This document shows, piece after piece, positions 14,867-22,584 of a stretch of DNA of 47,860 nucleotides. The notes beneath the pieces are model-generated. The model ran no database searches, was not told where the DNA came from, and saw nothing but the letters and a program-made list of their open reading frames with translations. Source of the DNA: Thermoplasmata archaeon (GTDB lineage Archaea; Thermoplasmatota; Thermoplasmata; Thermoplasmatales; Thermoplasmataceae); the NCBI GenBank assembly GCA_021792655.1, contig JAJYUG010000004.1, positions 3,022 through 50,881 on the forward strand. Reading direction: 5' to 3'. The position numbers were made by a program, and so were the translations under genes. Positions within the stretch are counted from its first letter, which is position 1, and each line of letters opens with the position of its first letter.

Positions 14867-15780
14867 GCCCCCAGAATCATTGAGAGAAGAGCCATCCGTA
14901 CAGGAATACCGTAAAATGCCTGCTTGAAATATGCTGCGTTCGGCAGGTAATCAACTTCCGGCTTTATTTCGTCCACTCTCGGGAGAGGATGCATTATTAT
15001 AGCATTCTTCTTCATTTTCCCGACGGTATCCGCATCAATTGAATAAAGGCCTATAACGCTGTTATATTCGTTCTGATCAGTGAACCTTTCTTTCTGGATC
15101 CTTGTTACGTAAAACACATCGAACTCATCCATTTTCTCGTCGAGATTTTCTCTGGATGTCACCTTGATGTTCTTCCCCAATCTTTCCCTGATATGTTCCG
15201 GCATCTTGAGAATCTGAGGGGATATAAGGGTCACTTCAACATCGAAGTTCGAGAGAGCCAGAAGGAGCGAATGAACAGTTCTCCCATAACGTAAATCACC
15301 AACCATTGCTATTCTTAATCCGTCGATCTTGCCGAAATACTTTCTCATGGTGTAAAGATCAAGCAGTGTTTGTGTAGGGTGCTGGCCTGAACCGTCTCCG
15401 GCATTTATCACTGGTTTGGTTGAAAATTTGGAGGCAAGCCTGGCAGCGCCTTCAAGGGGATGCCTAATCACTATAACGTCTGAATAAGACTCCGCCATTC
15501 TGATAGTGTCCGCAAGAGTTTCACCCTTGGCGACAGATGAGGATTTGACATCCGAGACTGAGATCACAGATCCACCAAGCCTATGCATAGAGGACTCAAA
15601 TGAAAGCCTGGTCCTGGTGCTTGGTTCATAGAACAGAGTGGCCATGATCTTTCCGTTCAGCATTTCAAGCTTTTTGCCGGCTTCCAGCGCGTTCAGCATC
15701 CTGTCTGATACAGAAAAAATCTCGGATATATCTGATTCGGACACATCGTCGATTGAGACTATGCTTTTATTCTTCAACAT
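14863..15780 (-). CDS. pyrB: Aspartate carbamoyltransferase catalytic chain
   Basis: A 305-residue transcarbamylase catalysing the first committed step of pyrimidine synthesis. The carbamoyl-phosphate motif F-Y-E-P-S-T-R-T-R-L-S-F-E is at about residues 50-62, with S-V-A-K-G-E-T near 80, H-P-T-Q near 130, and H-P-L-P-R near 260. The ATG at 15780 is preferred to a TTG at 15804 because the family begins at about this position. pyrI follows directly. The gene upstream is separated by a T-rich stretch, so pyrB probably has its own promoter. Confidence 0.95.
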   Translation of the reverse strand: MLKNKSIVSIDDVSESDISEIFSVSDRMLNALEAGKKLEMLNGKIMATLFYEPSTRTRLSFESSMHRLGGSVISVSDVKSSSVAKGETLADTIRMAESYSDVIVIRHPLEGAARLASKFSTKPVINAGDGSGQHPTQTLLDLYTMRKYFGKIDGLRIAMVGDLRYGRTVHSLLLALSNFDVEVTLISPQILKMPEHIRERLGKNIKVTSRENLDEKMDEFDVFYVTRIQKERFTDQNEYNSVIGLYSIDADTVGKMKKNAIIMHPLPRVDEIKPEVDYLPNAAYFKQAFYGIPVRMALLSMILGA

Positions 15781-15805
15781 CAGGATGGAGAATCCAGAGA
15801 GCAAT

Positions 15806-15843
15806 TAAAAAAGTTTAGGTTAAAAAAATAAGGTTAGAAAAAT
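15806..15843 (-). terminator. T-rich terminator behind the split membrane-protein gene
   Basis: Read on the minus strand, this interval carries three runs of five or more T residues (for example TTTTTTT and CTTTTTT) directly after the stop at 15844. Archaeal termination, including that driven by FttA, occurs at such U-tracts. Confidence 0.4.
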
Positions 15844-16404
15844 TTATGGTGGGCTAGCAAGGTGACCATTGAGTGCCAGGTAGCCGATAACGAGTGCGAA
15901 AATTGTACCTATTCCCAGTATTATCCATTCCACATAGTACAGCGTCTTCCCAGTTCCTGTGCTTGGCTTTATGTAAAGAACGGGTGCCAATATCGCACCG
16001 ATACCATCGAAGAGATAAAGACCCATTGCAGTCACAAGGTTCTGGCCGCTTTCAAGCTTGAGCTGTACGATGCTGTAAGCTCCGACAAGGACATAGATTC
16101 CCAACAACAGTACTAAGAGAGGCATTAGCCCCAGGTGCATATCCTTGTAAATCATGAATGCTGCCATTATCAATATCAACCCGAAAAGCATATTGTAAGC
16201 TTATCCGAAACCAGTCATCGGCCATGCGAAAGACATGTAGAAGCCGCTTACCAAATCAAATGCACCGACACCAAACGCAGGTACAACCAAGCTCTTTATC
16301 TGCTCCTTGTCCCCTCTTGCGGCGAAGAAAAAGTAGAAAGCTCCCAGAAGTGTACCCAAAGCCAGACCAATCAGCATTACTGCCAGAGGATCAACAAATG
16401 TCAT
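15844..16404 (-). pseudogene. DUF981-like membrane protein interrupted by an in-frame TAA
   Basis: Two open stretches (67 residues from ATG 16404, 115 residues ending at 15844) lie in the same frame and are separated only by TAA at 16201-16203 and three sense codons (A-Y-N). Read through, they give one 186-residue protein with about five or six membrane helices and a W-P-M-T-G-F-G-*-A-Y-N-M-L-F-G junction. That junction resembles the W-P-x-P-x-x-Y-N-x-x-F-G motif I recall from DUF981-type archaeal membrane proteins. A single TCA-to-TAA change would explain it. It could be a recent pseudogene, readthrough or a sequencing error. GAGGTG precedes the ATG as ribosome binding site. Confidence 0.65.
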
Positions 16405-16597
16405 TTTAACACCTCAAATAAATATTACCAGTTTACAATTAAACGGGGGACTTTATATGTGAGCGTTGAGTTTTTGGGTGCCTTACAATATTCTGTGTTT
16501 TTCTGATAGAGATCCAACTGTACTTCTCTTTGTGGGTACAATTATGCGGCTTATAATCAAATGGGGAGAATACGAGTTGCGCACGGAGTATGGATAA

Positions 16598-16609
16598 TAA
16601 TTTAATTAA
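16598..16609 (+). promoter_or_regulatory. TATA box for hmgA
   Basis: TAATTTAATTAA is centred about 24 bases before the ATG at 16627, predicting a leaderless transcript. Nothing else is apparent in the 220-base divergent intergenic region apart from a minus-strand TATA-like ACATATAAAG near 16449-16458 that could serve the membrane-protein gene. Confidence 0.5.
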
Positions 16610-16626
16610 CAATATTATAGACATAT

Positions 16627-17895
16627 ATGGAAGGAAGAAGTTCTGTTATTCCCGGGCTGCATAAATTACCAATTGCGGATAGACTGCGGTTGGTCGCAAA
16701 ATTCTCTGATCTAACAGAATCGGAAATATCAGGTTTGAGTGGATTTGGATCGATACCAGAAAATGTCGCAGACGGCATGATAGAAAACGTGATCTCCGTC
16801 ATGGAAATTCCTCTTGGAGTCGCTACAAATTTTCTAATCAATGGGAAGGAGTATCTTATCCCGATGGCCGTAGAGGAGGCTTCTGTGATCGCTGCCTGCT
16901 CCAATGCTGCAAAGATAAGCAGATCTACGGGTGGATTTACTGCCTATGCGTCAGAATCCATAATGGTCGGGCAGATACAAATCCTCGGACTGGACTCACT
17001 TGATGACGCCAGGATCAGAGTTTTGCAGGCAGAAAGTAAGATAGTGGACATGGCCAACACCAAAAGTAGGACTCTTAAGGAAAAAGGTGCCGGGGCCAGG
17101 ACCATTGAGGTTTATCCATTCAACCAACCAGAGAAGATGCTTGTCGTCCACCTGATTGTTGACGTATCAGATGCGATGGGCGCAAACATCGTTAACAGCA
17201 TGTGCGAACATGTTGCACCGTATCTGGAAGAAATAACAGGCGGCAGGGTTAATTTAAGGATACTCACAAACCTTACAGATAGAAGAATGGCTTATGCCTC
17301 AGCGGTTTTCAGGAAGGACCTGGTTGGAGGTGAAGAGATTGTTGAGAACATCATCAGTTCATACAATCTGGCGGTGATTGATCCATATCGTGCAGCAACC
17401 CACAACAAAGGCATAATGAACGGTATAGATGCGGTGCTGGTAGCAACCATGAATGACTGGAGAGCAATTGAAGCCGGTGCGCATGCATTTGCCTCGTTCG
17501 GGGGGTACAAACCATTAACAAGATACAGCAAACTTCCAAATGGGGATCTCAGCGTGAGCATTGCGATTCCCATGGCTGTAGGTACGGTTGGAGGATCGAC
17601 CAATACGGTACCCAAGGCAAGGATAACCAGGAAAATCTTGAATGTAGTGGATGCCAGGGAATTCGCTTCAGTTCTGGCGTCTGTGGGCCTTGCACAGAAC
17701 TTTGCAGCGGTTCGTGCATTGAGTGCTGAAGGGATTCAGTCTGGTCACATGAAACTGCACGCCAGGAATATTGCAATTTCGTCGGGCGCAACCTCCGGTG
17801 AAATGGAAAGGGTGGTTGATGAAATGCTGAAATCCAGAGACATATCTCCGTCAAGCGCCAGATCCATTCTGGATCGTTTGCGTAAAAATTCATAA
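16627..17895 (+). CDS. hmgA: 3-hydroxy-3-methylglutaryl-CoA reductase, class II (bacterial type)
   Basis: A 422-residue HMG-CoA reductase making mevalonate, the precursor of archaeal isoprenoid lipids. The catalytic Glu lies in A-V-E-E-A-S (residues 81-86). The D-A-M-G-A-N-I-V-N segment, N-K-G-I-M-N-G-I-D-A (catalytic Lys), N-D-W-R-A-I-E-A-G-A-H-A, and the G-H-M-K-L-H-A-R-N-I motif with the catalytic His near residue 380 all match the class II enzyme of Pseudomonas mevalonii type. Most archaea use class I; class II in Thermoplasmata is usually read as ancient transfer from bacteria. It feeds the GGGPS/DGGGPS enzymes encoded at 6461-8077. Confidence 0.95.
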   Translation: MEGRSSVIPGLHKLPIADRLRLVAKFSDLTESEISGLSGFGSIPENVADGMIENVISVMEIPLGVATNFLINGKEYLIPMAVEEASVIAACSNAAKISRSTGGFTAYASESIMVGQIQILGLDSLDDARIRVLQAESKIVDMANTKSRTLKEKGAGARTIEVYPFNQPEKMLVVHLIVDVSDAMGANIVNSMCEHVAPYLEEITGGRVNLRILTNLTDRRMAYASAVFRKDLVGGEEIVENIISSYNLAVIDPYRAATHNKGIMNGIDAVLVATMNDWRAIEAGAHAFASFGGYKPLTRYSKLPNGDLSVSIAIPMAVGTVGGSTNTVPKARITRKILNVVDAREFASVLASVGLAQNFAAVRALSAEGIQSGHMKLHARNIAISSGATSGEMERVVDEMLKSRDISPSSARSILDRLRKNS

Positions 17896-17925
17896 ATAGA
17901 GCTTAACAATGCGAAGGTGAACGAA

Positions 17926-18669
17926 ATGGACGAAATCTCTACATTGCTTAAAAGCGCAGACGGGTTCCTTAACAAAGAGAAGTATATTGATGCAATACGG
18001 GAATATCTTAAGGCAACGGAGCTGGTAAAGGATAGTGACAAAGAACTTTTGGCAGAGATTTATTATAAGATTTCACAGGCATATTCGGCAATAGAGCCAA
18101 AAAACATAGAGAACTCAATGAAGTATGCCCAGATGTCTCTTGAGATTCACACTGAGAACCAGGATAAGGATCTCCAAATTGTAGACAGATTAAACATTTT
18201 TTACATCCTTCACGATGCAGGAAAGTCGAAGGAGTCTGAGGTCGAACTCGATAGGGCCCTGTCTACTGCAAAGGAGACGGGCGAAAACAGTCTGGTAAAC
18301 ATGGTCCTCCTTGCCAGGGCAGAATTTTTGAGTGGCCGCAAGAGCACTGAGGAGGAACTGCTGAGGATATATCGCGATGTGCTGGAAACCTCCGGGAAAG
18401 AAGGCGATTGGGAAAGCTATTTCGAGGCCAGGAGGGGGCTGATAGAAAACGTAAGGACTCATGGCGATCTGGATGACGCCCTCATGAGTGCACTTAAAGC
18501 CCTTGATGAGATAGATGAGATTTCCGGCAACATCAAGAACAAGAAGGAGAGAAAGGAATTCCGTACATCGCTTTCATATATGTATGACATGGCTTCCGAT
18601 ATTGCCATGGAAATGGAGAATGTGGATGAAGCGATTAAAATAGCCCAGCGGCTATCTGAGAAGGATTGA
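17926..18669 (+). CDS. TPR-like helical repeat protein
   Basis: A 247-residue soluble protein made of paired helices. At least three TPR-like units are visible, for example F-L-N-K-E-K-Y-I-D-A-I-R-E-Y-L-K-A near the start, the N-S-M-K-Y-A-Q-M-S-L unit near 70, and D-A-L-M-S-A-L-K-A-L-D-E near 190. Such proteins act as protein-binding scaffolds; the partner is unknown. The ATG at 17926 follows GAAGGTGA and is preferred to the GTG at 17917. It sits 30 bases behind hmgA and may be co-transcribed. It ends exactly where the convergent DUF2240-like gene ends. Confidence 0.65.
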   Translation: MDEISTLLKSADGFLNKEKYIDAIREYLKATELVKDSDKELLAEIYYKISQAYSAIEPKNIENSMKYAQMSLEIHTENQDKDLQIVDRLNIFYILHDAGKSKESEVELDRALSTAKETGENSLVNMVLLARAEFLSGRKSTEEELLRIYRDVLETSGKEGDWESYFEARRGLIENVRTHGDLDDALMSALKALDEIDEISGNIKNKKERKEFRTSLSYMYDMASDIAMEMENVDEAIKIAQRLSEKD

Positions 18670-19155
18670 TCAGGCTTTATTTTTCAAGTAAACTTCCTCG
18701 ATCTCTCCAAGGAATGGCTTCAAATCAATTCCCTCATCTGACATAACTGCCATGAGCGCAAGGTCAAAATTGATGAGTTTTAGATTTGCGGTTACCTCCC
18801 TGCTTCTTGCAATTGCCTCCTTTTTTGTCATTTTTCCAGATGCGGATATTGCATCCAGCAATCTGTCCACCAGTGGTCTGTCCTTGGACGAGCTGAATAG
18901 TTCTTCCACGTTCACTGAAAAGTCAAGGGGCACAATGATGCCCGTCGTGCTGAAAGTAGGTGTGTAAAAGCCGTCCTTTTCTGAGAGAAGCCCTTCCTTT
19001 ATGGATTCAGAGAGAAATTTTTCCACTGATTCAGGGTCGAGAAGCGTTCTCTTGAAAGACAGGAAAGTAACAAAATCCTGTCTGGTACAACGATCTGACC
19101 CCTTACGGTTAGAAAATGTAATTGCTATGAGCTTTCTTGACGTGTCCTTATCCAT
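18670..19155 (-). CDS. DUF2240-like archaeal protein
   Basis: A 161-residue protein. It opens with a short basic helix, then D-F-V-T-F-L-S-F-K-R, S-I-K-E-G-L-L and a P-x-F-S-T-T strand, which is the pattern I recall for the euryarchaeal DUF2240 family: a winged-helix-like N-terminus followed by a helical C-terminal part. The C-terminal half contains M-T-K-K-E-A-I-A-R-S-R-E. The molecular role is unknown; a nucleic-acid-binding function is a guess from the fold. It starts at ATG 19155, divergent from the thioredoxin-fold gene. Confidence 0.6.
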   Translation of the reverse strand: MDKDTSRKLIAITFSNRKGSDRCTRQDFVTFLSFKRTLLDPESVEKFLSESIKEGLLSEKDGFYTPTFSTTGIIVPLDFSVNVEELFSSSKDRPLVDRLLDAISASGKMTKKEAIARSREVTANLKLINFDLALMAVMSDEGIDLKPFLGEIEEVYLKNKA

Positions 19156-19234
19156 GCCAAGAGTATGTACTAATGCCCTAAATGTTTTTCATATCCATTA
19201 AGGTTTAATAGCGACCTGGTCGATCCATTCATTC

Positions 19235-20077
19235 ATGCTTGACATTTTGCTTGAAAGGATGCTTGGATCCACTGTTAACGGAAGAATATATCATCCTGAC
19301 GGGAAGAGTATCTTAGTTGCTCTCTGGAGCTATGCCAACGTTGAAAGTATTGAAGCTATCCCTGTCCTTAATTTCCTCTCAGAAATCGGGCCTGGCAACA
19401 AACTCTCAGTAGTGGGAGTGCATATTGCTGAATACGAGTTCCAGAAGTCCGGTGGGTCTGTTATTAAGGAAATTGAATCTCTCAGGATCAGTTTTCCGGT
19501 ATATCAGGATAACACAAATGAAATATGGGGTTTGCTTAATGCGACCGGTTTGCCGGCATACTTTATCTTTGACTCATCTGGCACACTGGTTGCAGAGATG
19601 AGCTCCAATAATGATCTTTTTGAATATGCAATGAATTTCGCAGCCGGTGCAGGCGCTTATTTTCAGGAGAGTATGGTCGGACAGGTGAAAAGATCCCAGA
19701 CATATCTGGGCAGTCTCAGGGGGAGGAAAATAGAAGAGATGGTAGACCAGACAGGCATCAGGAAAGGGAATAAAGGCAGTTTGAAAAGCATGATATTTGT
19801 GAAGGGAGGGTGGTTGCAGAACGCTGAATCCATAGTGGCAACGGGAGACGGCGATCAGATCATCCTCGAGTTCACGGGATCAGAGTTGTTTGTGGTGGTG
19901 AATTCCGGGTGGACTGAACTTGCAACATTTGAGAAAGGAGGTAATATATTAAGCCCCCACCCTCTAAGCAGCAATCTCATTTCAGTTTTCAGCCAGGAAA
20001 TGGACACGATTTTGAAAATAAAAATAAGAGCAAAGAAAAATTTTGAAATTAATTCAATAATAAGCGGAAGCAGTTAG
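19235..20077 (+). CDS. Thioredoxin-fold protein with DipZ-like C-terminal domain, CXXC lost
   Basis: A 280-residue cytosolic-looking protein. Residues 1-145 fit a TlpA/NHLRC2/DipZ-type thioredoxin fold: G-K-S-I-L-V-A-L-W-S-Y, a later V-G-V-H strand, F-P-V-Y-Q-D, and the cis-Pro loop G-L-P-A-Y-F-I-F-D. Residues 150-280 resemble the DipZ C-terminal jelly roll (S-Q-T-Y-L-G, then W-x-x-x-x-E-S-I). The redox motif W-[ST]-Y-x-C-x-x-C is W-S-Y-A-N-V-E-S here (N35, S38), so dithiol chemistry is not possible. A binding or scaffold role is inferred. A TTTAATAG element 29 bases upstream suggests a leaderless start at the ATG at 19235. Confidence 0.65.
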   Translation: MLDILLERMLGSTVNGRIYHPDGKSILVALWSYANVESIEAIPVLNFLSEIGPGNKLSVVGVHIAEYEFQKSGGSVIKEIESLRISFPVYQDNTNEIWGLLNATGLPAYFIFDSSGTLVAEMSSNNDLFEYAMNFAAGAGAYFQESMVGQVKRSQTYLGSLRGRKIEEMVDQTGIRKGNKGSLKSMIFVKGGWLQNAESIVATGDGDQIILEFTGSELFVVVNSGWTELATFEKGGNILSPHPLSSNLISVFSQEMDTILKIKIRAKKNFEINSIISGSS

Positions 20078-20082
20078 AAAAT

Positions 20083-20556
20083 TTACTTGATGTTGGAAAG
20101 TTCGTCCTGTATCTTCTTATAGTCAGGCTCTTTTCCTGGATCCTCGCTGATCCATTCATATCTAACTTTTCCATCCTTGTCAAGAACAAAGATACTTCTC
20201 TTTGAGGCAGTGAGACCCTTTACCCCGACAAAATCCTCATGGATTCCGCCATACATCTTTGATACCAACCGGTTAGAATCGCTAAGCAGGTCAAAATTTA
20301 GGTTGTTTCTCTTATCGAATTCAGCCAGTGAAAAGGGAGAGTCAACACTTATTCCTACAACCTTTGCATTCAACTTCTTCAGGTTTGCCATAGAGTCCCT
20401 GAATGTACACATCTCCTTTGTGCATACCCCTGTAAATGCTCCAGGGAAAAACGCCAGAACGACTTTCTCACCATGATACTCTGACAGAGTTCTCAATTTC
20501 AGCTTGGAATCTGGCAATGTAAACTCAGGAGCCTTATCTCCCACTTTTAATATCAT
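20083..20556 (-). CDS. Peroxiredoxin (AhpC/TSA, Bcp-type)
   Basis: A 157-residue peroxiredoxin that reduces peroxides. The active-site loop F-F-P-G-A-F-T-G-V-C-T-K-E-M-C places the peroxidatic Cys at residue 45 and a possible resolving Cys at 50, the spacing of BCP/PrxQ-type enzymes. G-D-K-A-P-E-F-T-L-P-D is at the N-terminus, and the conserved Arg lies in the K-R-S-I-F-V-L-D strand. GAGGTG precedes the ATG as ribosome binding site. It converges with the Cys-less thioredoxin-fold gene, which cannot be its reductant. Confidence 0.92.
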   Translation of the reverse strand: MILKVGDKAPEFTLPDSKLKLRTLSEYHGEKVVLAFFPGAFTGVCTKEMCTFRDSMANLKKLNAKVVGISVDSPFSLAEFDKRNNLNFDLLSDSNRLVSKMYGGIHEDFVGVKGLTASKRSIFVLDKDGKVRYEWISEDPGKEPDYKKIQDELSNIK

Positions 20557-20674
20557 AACAACACCTCGTCACCATTCTTGTTTGATATTTAATCTTGCTT
20601 TATCGCGAATTTGTACAATTTCCAACAAATTTAGTACTAAGTAGCATTACTCCTGAGTATCGGGGTGCAGTGTA

Positions 20675-21313
20675 ATTAAGGCGGTTGCTTTATTTTCCGG
20701 TGGAAAAGATTCTTTCCTTGCGATGGAGATTGCTATGGAATCAGGATACGAAATCGAATGCGCTTTGACAGTCAAGCCAGAGGAATTTTCACCTATGTAT
20801 CATTACCCAAACGTTGAGAAATCCCCACTCCCTGCTAGCCTTCTTGGTCTGGAAGTAAAATTTTGCGGAGAGGATGAACTTGAGAGCATTGTACAGGTAT
20901 ACGCCGCAAATGGCGTAAAGGCCATGATTTCTGGAGCAATAGCATCTGATTACCAGAAAACCATGATCGAGAAAATGTGCACAGAACTTGGGCTGATTTC
21001 TGTTACGCCGCTCTGGCGCAAGGATCAGGAACTTGTCCTCAATGAACTTACCAGGAGAGGAATCCGTGCTATGCTAGTCTCAGTCTCTGCCGAAGGTCTG
21101 GATGAAAGGGATTTAGGCAGGACCATAGATGAGGAATATATCCTGCACCTTAAGCAGATATCCAGGAAAAGGAGAATAAACATAGCGGGGGAAGGCGGAG
21201 AATACGAGACTTTTGTGTATGCCATACCTGGAAAGCAGGCAATTGATTTAGGAAGAACTAGAATTATCTGGGAAGGTTCTCACGGGTACCTGATCATAGG
21301 TGCAGTGGAATAA
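20675..21313 (+). CDS. Dph6-like PP-loop ATPase (diphthine-ammonia ligase family), apparent ATT start
   Basis: The protein has the N-type ATP pyrophosphatase P-loop S-G-G-K-D-S followed by F-L-A-M-E, then the family's C-terminal G-E-G-G-E-Y-E-T-F-V motif, as in COG2102/Dph6, which amidates diphthine on elongation factor 2. The first ATG (20723) lies after the P-loop and would destroy the domain. Upstream in frame, back to a TGA at 20654, there is no ATG, GTG or TTG; the only initiator-like codon is ATT at 20675, giving the expected K-A-V-A-L-F-S-G-G-K-D-S start, with GGGGTG seven bases before it. A 213-residue product fits the family. Confidence 0.8.
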   Translation: MKAVALFSGGKDSFLAMEIAMESGYEIECALTVKPEEFSPMYHYPNVEKSPLPASLLGLEVKFCGEDELESIVQVYAANGVKAMISGAIASDYQKTMIEKMCTELGLISVTPLWRKDQELVLNELTRRGIRAMLVSVSAEGLDERDLGRTIDEEYILHLKQISRKRRINIAGEGGEYETFVYAIPGKQAIDLGRTRIIWEGSHGYLIIGAVE

Positions 21314-21349
21314 AATACTCCATTATTCCAGAAAATGGTTGATAACACG

Positions 21350-22420
21350 CTAAATTTTTACTCTCTCCACTTCCAGAGCGTCCCATGTCGGGTACTCTTC
21401 CACTTCGTACATTTCATATTCAACGCTATTCTTGATATCCTCAAGCATCCATGGAGGAACTTCAAGCCTCTTCTTTATCGAATTCACATGTATGCTGGCA
21501 GGGTCCATTCCGATAGATATCAGCCGGTCGCGCATTTCCAGGACGTCTCCACCTTCCACTATTCCCCTGATGATAGTACCGTCCTTGGTGATGACATCTA
21601 TATCGCGAGCAACATTCTTTGCCCTCCTTTTCAATCTGTTCTTCAATTGAACGCCATCTTTGAAAGCTGCCGAACAATAATGCACAGTGAAGTCAGGGAA
21701 CTGCCTTACCATGTTTATTGCGAGGGATTGGCTTCCCGTTGCACCGGATTCATAATCGCTTTTTATCTGGTACCCCCGTCCAAGCAGATTTCCGTAGTTA
21801 GTTTCTGAGAATTCCAGCTCATTAAGGTTTATGAAATCCAGATCCATTTTCCTGGCAAATTCTATGAGATCCTGCGTATCCTTTGTTCTTCCCGGGAGGC
21901 TCGGCACTTCAATACCAACGCTCATTCCATTGTCCCTCGACCACTTGATCCGTTCCTTGAACACTGATCTGTCCATCATCGACCAGATCTCCTCTGGGGG
22001 GTGGAACCTGATTTCGTCCAGTCCAGCTTTTGCCACTGTTTCAATGGCCTTCTGCGTTCCGCTTATGGTATATAGGTGAATGTGGTGTTCACTGCCAAAT
22101 TCCTCTTTAAGAATCTTGATGTATTCAGAAGTTCGCTGATAGTATTTTAGTGGATCGCCACCAGTTATCCCAGTGCCTGTGGCGCTTATCATCCTCGCCT
22201 CATAGATTGCATCTTTCATATTCTTGAGCGGCATCTCATCAGCATACATGACATCCTTCATTTTCTTGGGTTCCGATAGGGGGCAGTAAAAGCACTTTGC
22301 GTCACAAATCCCTGAAACAAACAGAACCATCTTGCCGCCCTTTGCGCAGAGCTGACACCCAAGTGGGAGCTTGCCCGAATAGGCAGAACCTCCGCTCATC
22401 CTTCTCATACGTTTCGTCAT
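21350..22420 (-). CDS. Radical SAM protein (COG2108-type, PFL-activase-related)
   Basis: A 356-residue iron-sulfur enzyme. The radical SAM cluster motif C-D-A-K-C-F-Y-C is at residues 39-46, followed by G-I-T-G-G-D-P (the GGE-like motif). An extra C-Q-L-C pair at 22-25 precedes it. The C-terminal third contains a small basic beta domain with D-G-T-I-I-R-G. The family is archaeal and uncharacterised to my knowledge. An ATGTTAAATA element at 22431-22440 on the minus strand lies 26 bases before an internal ATG at 22408, which may be the real start. Confidence 0.8.
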   Translation of the reverse strand: MTKRMRRMSGGSAYSGKLPLGCQLCAKGGKMVLFVSGICDAKCFYCPLSEPKKMKDVMYADEMPLKNMKDAIYEARMISATGTGITGGDPLKYYQRTSEYIKILKEEFGSEHHIHLYTISGTQKAIETVAKAGLDEIRFHPPEEIWSMMDRSVFKERIKWSRDNGMSVGIEVPSLPGRTKDTQDLIEFARKMDLDFINLNELEFSETNYGNLLGRGYQIKSDYESGATGSQSLAINMVRQFPDFTVHYCSAAFKDGVQLKNRLKRRAKNVARDIDVITKDGTIIRGIVEGGDVLEMRDRLISIGMDPASIHVNSIKKRLEVPPWMLEDIKNSVEYEMYEVEEYPTWDALEVERVKI

Positions 22421-22556
22421 TTTATACCTGTATTTAACATTCGTGTGCGATCAGAAGCCGAAATATCCACTATCTAATGGGAAGGCAAATCTTCAATGTA
22501 AAATACTTCTATGACGAGTAATATAGGCTAATTACACTGATATGTAAGGTATATTG

Positions 22557-22566
22557 ATTATATTCT
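22557..22566 (+). promoter_or_regulatory. TATA box deciding the radical SAM/SPASM start
   Basis: ATTATATTCT is centred about 24 bases before the ATG at 22585, favouring that codon over the ATG at 22570. The 150 bases between the two radical SAM genes hold both divergent promoters and nothing else apparent. Confidence 0.4.
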
Positions 22567-22584
22567 AATATGTATTATTTTTTT

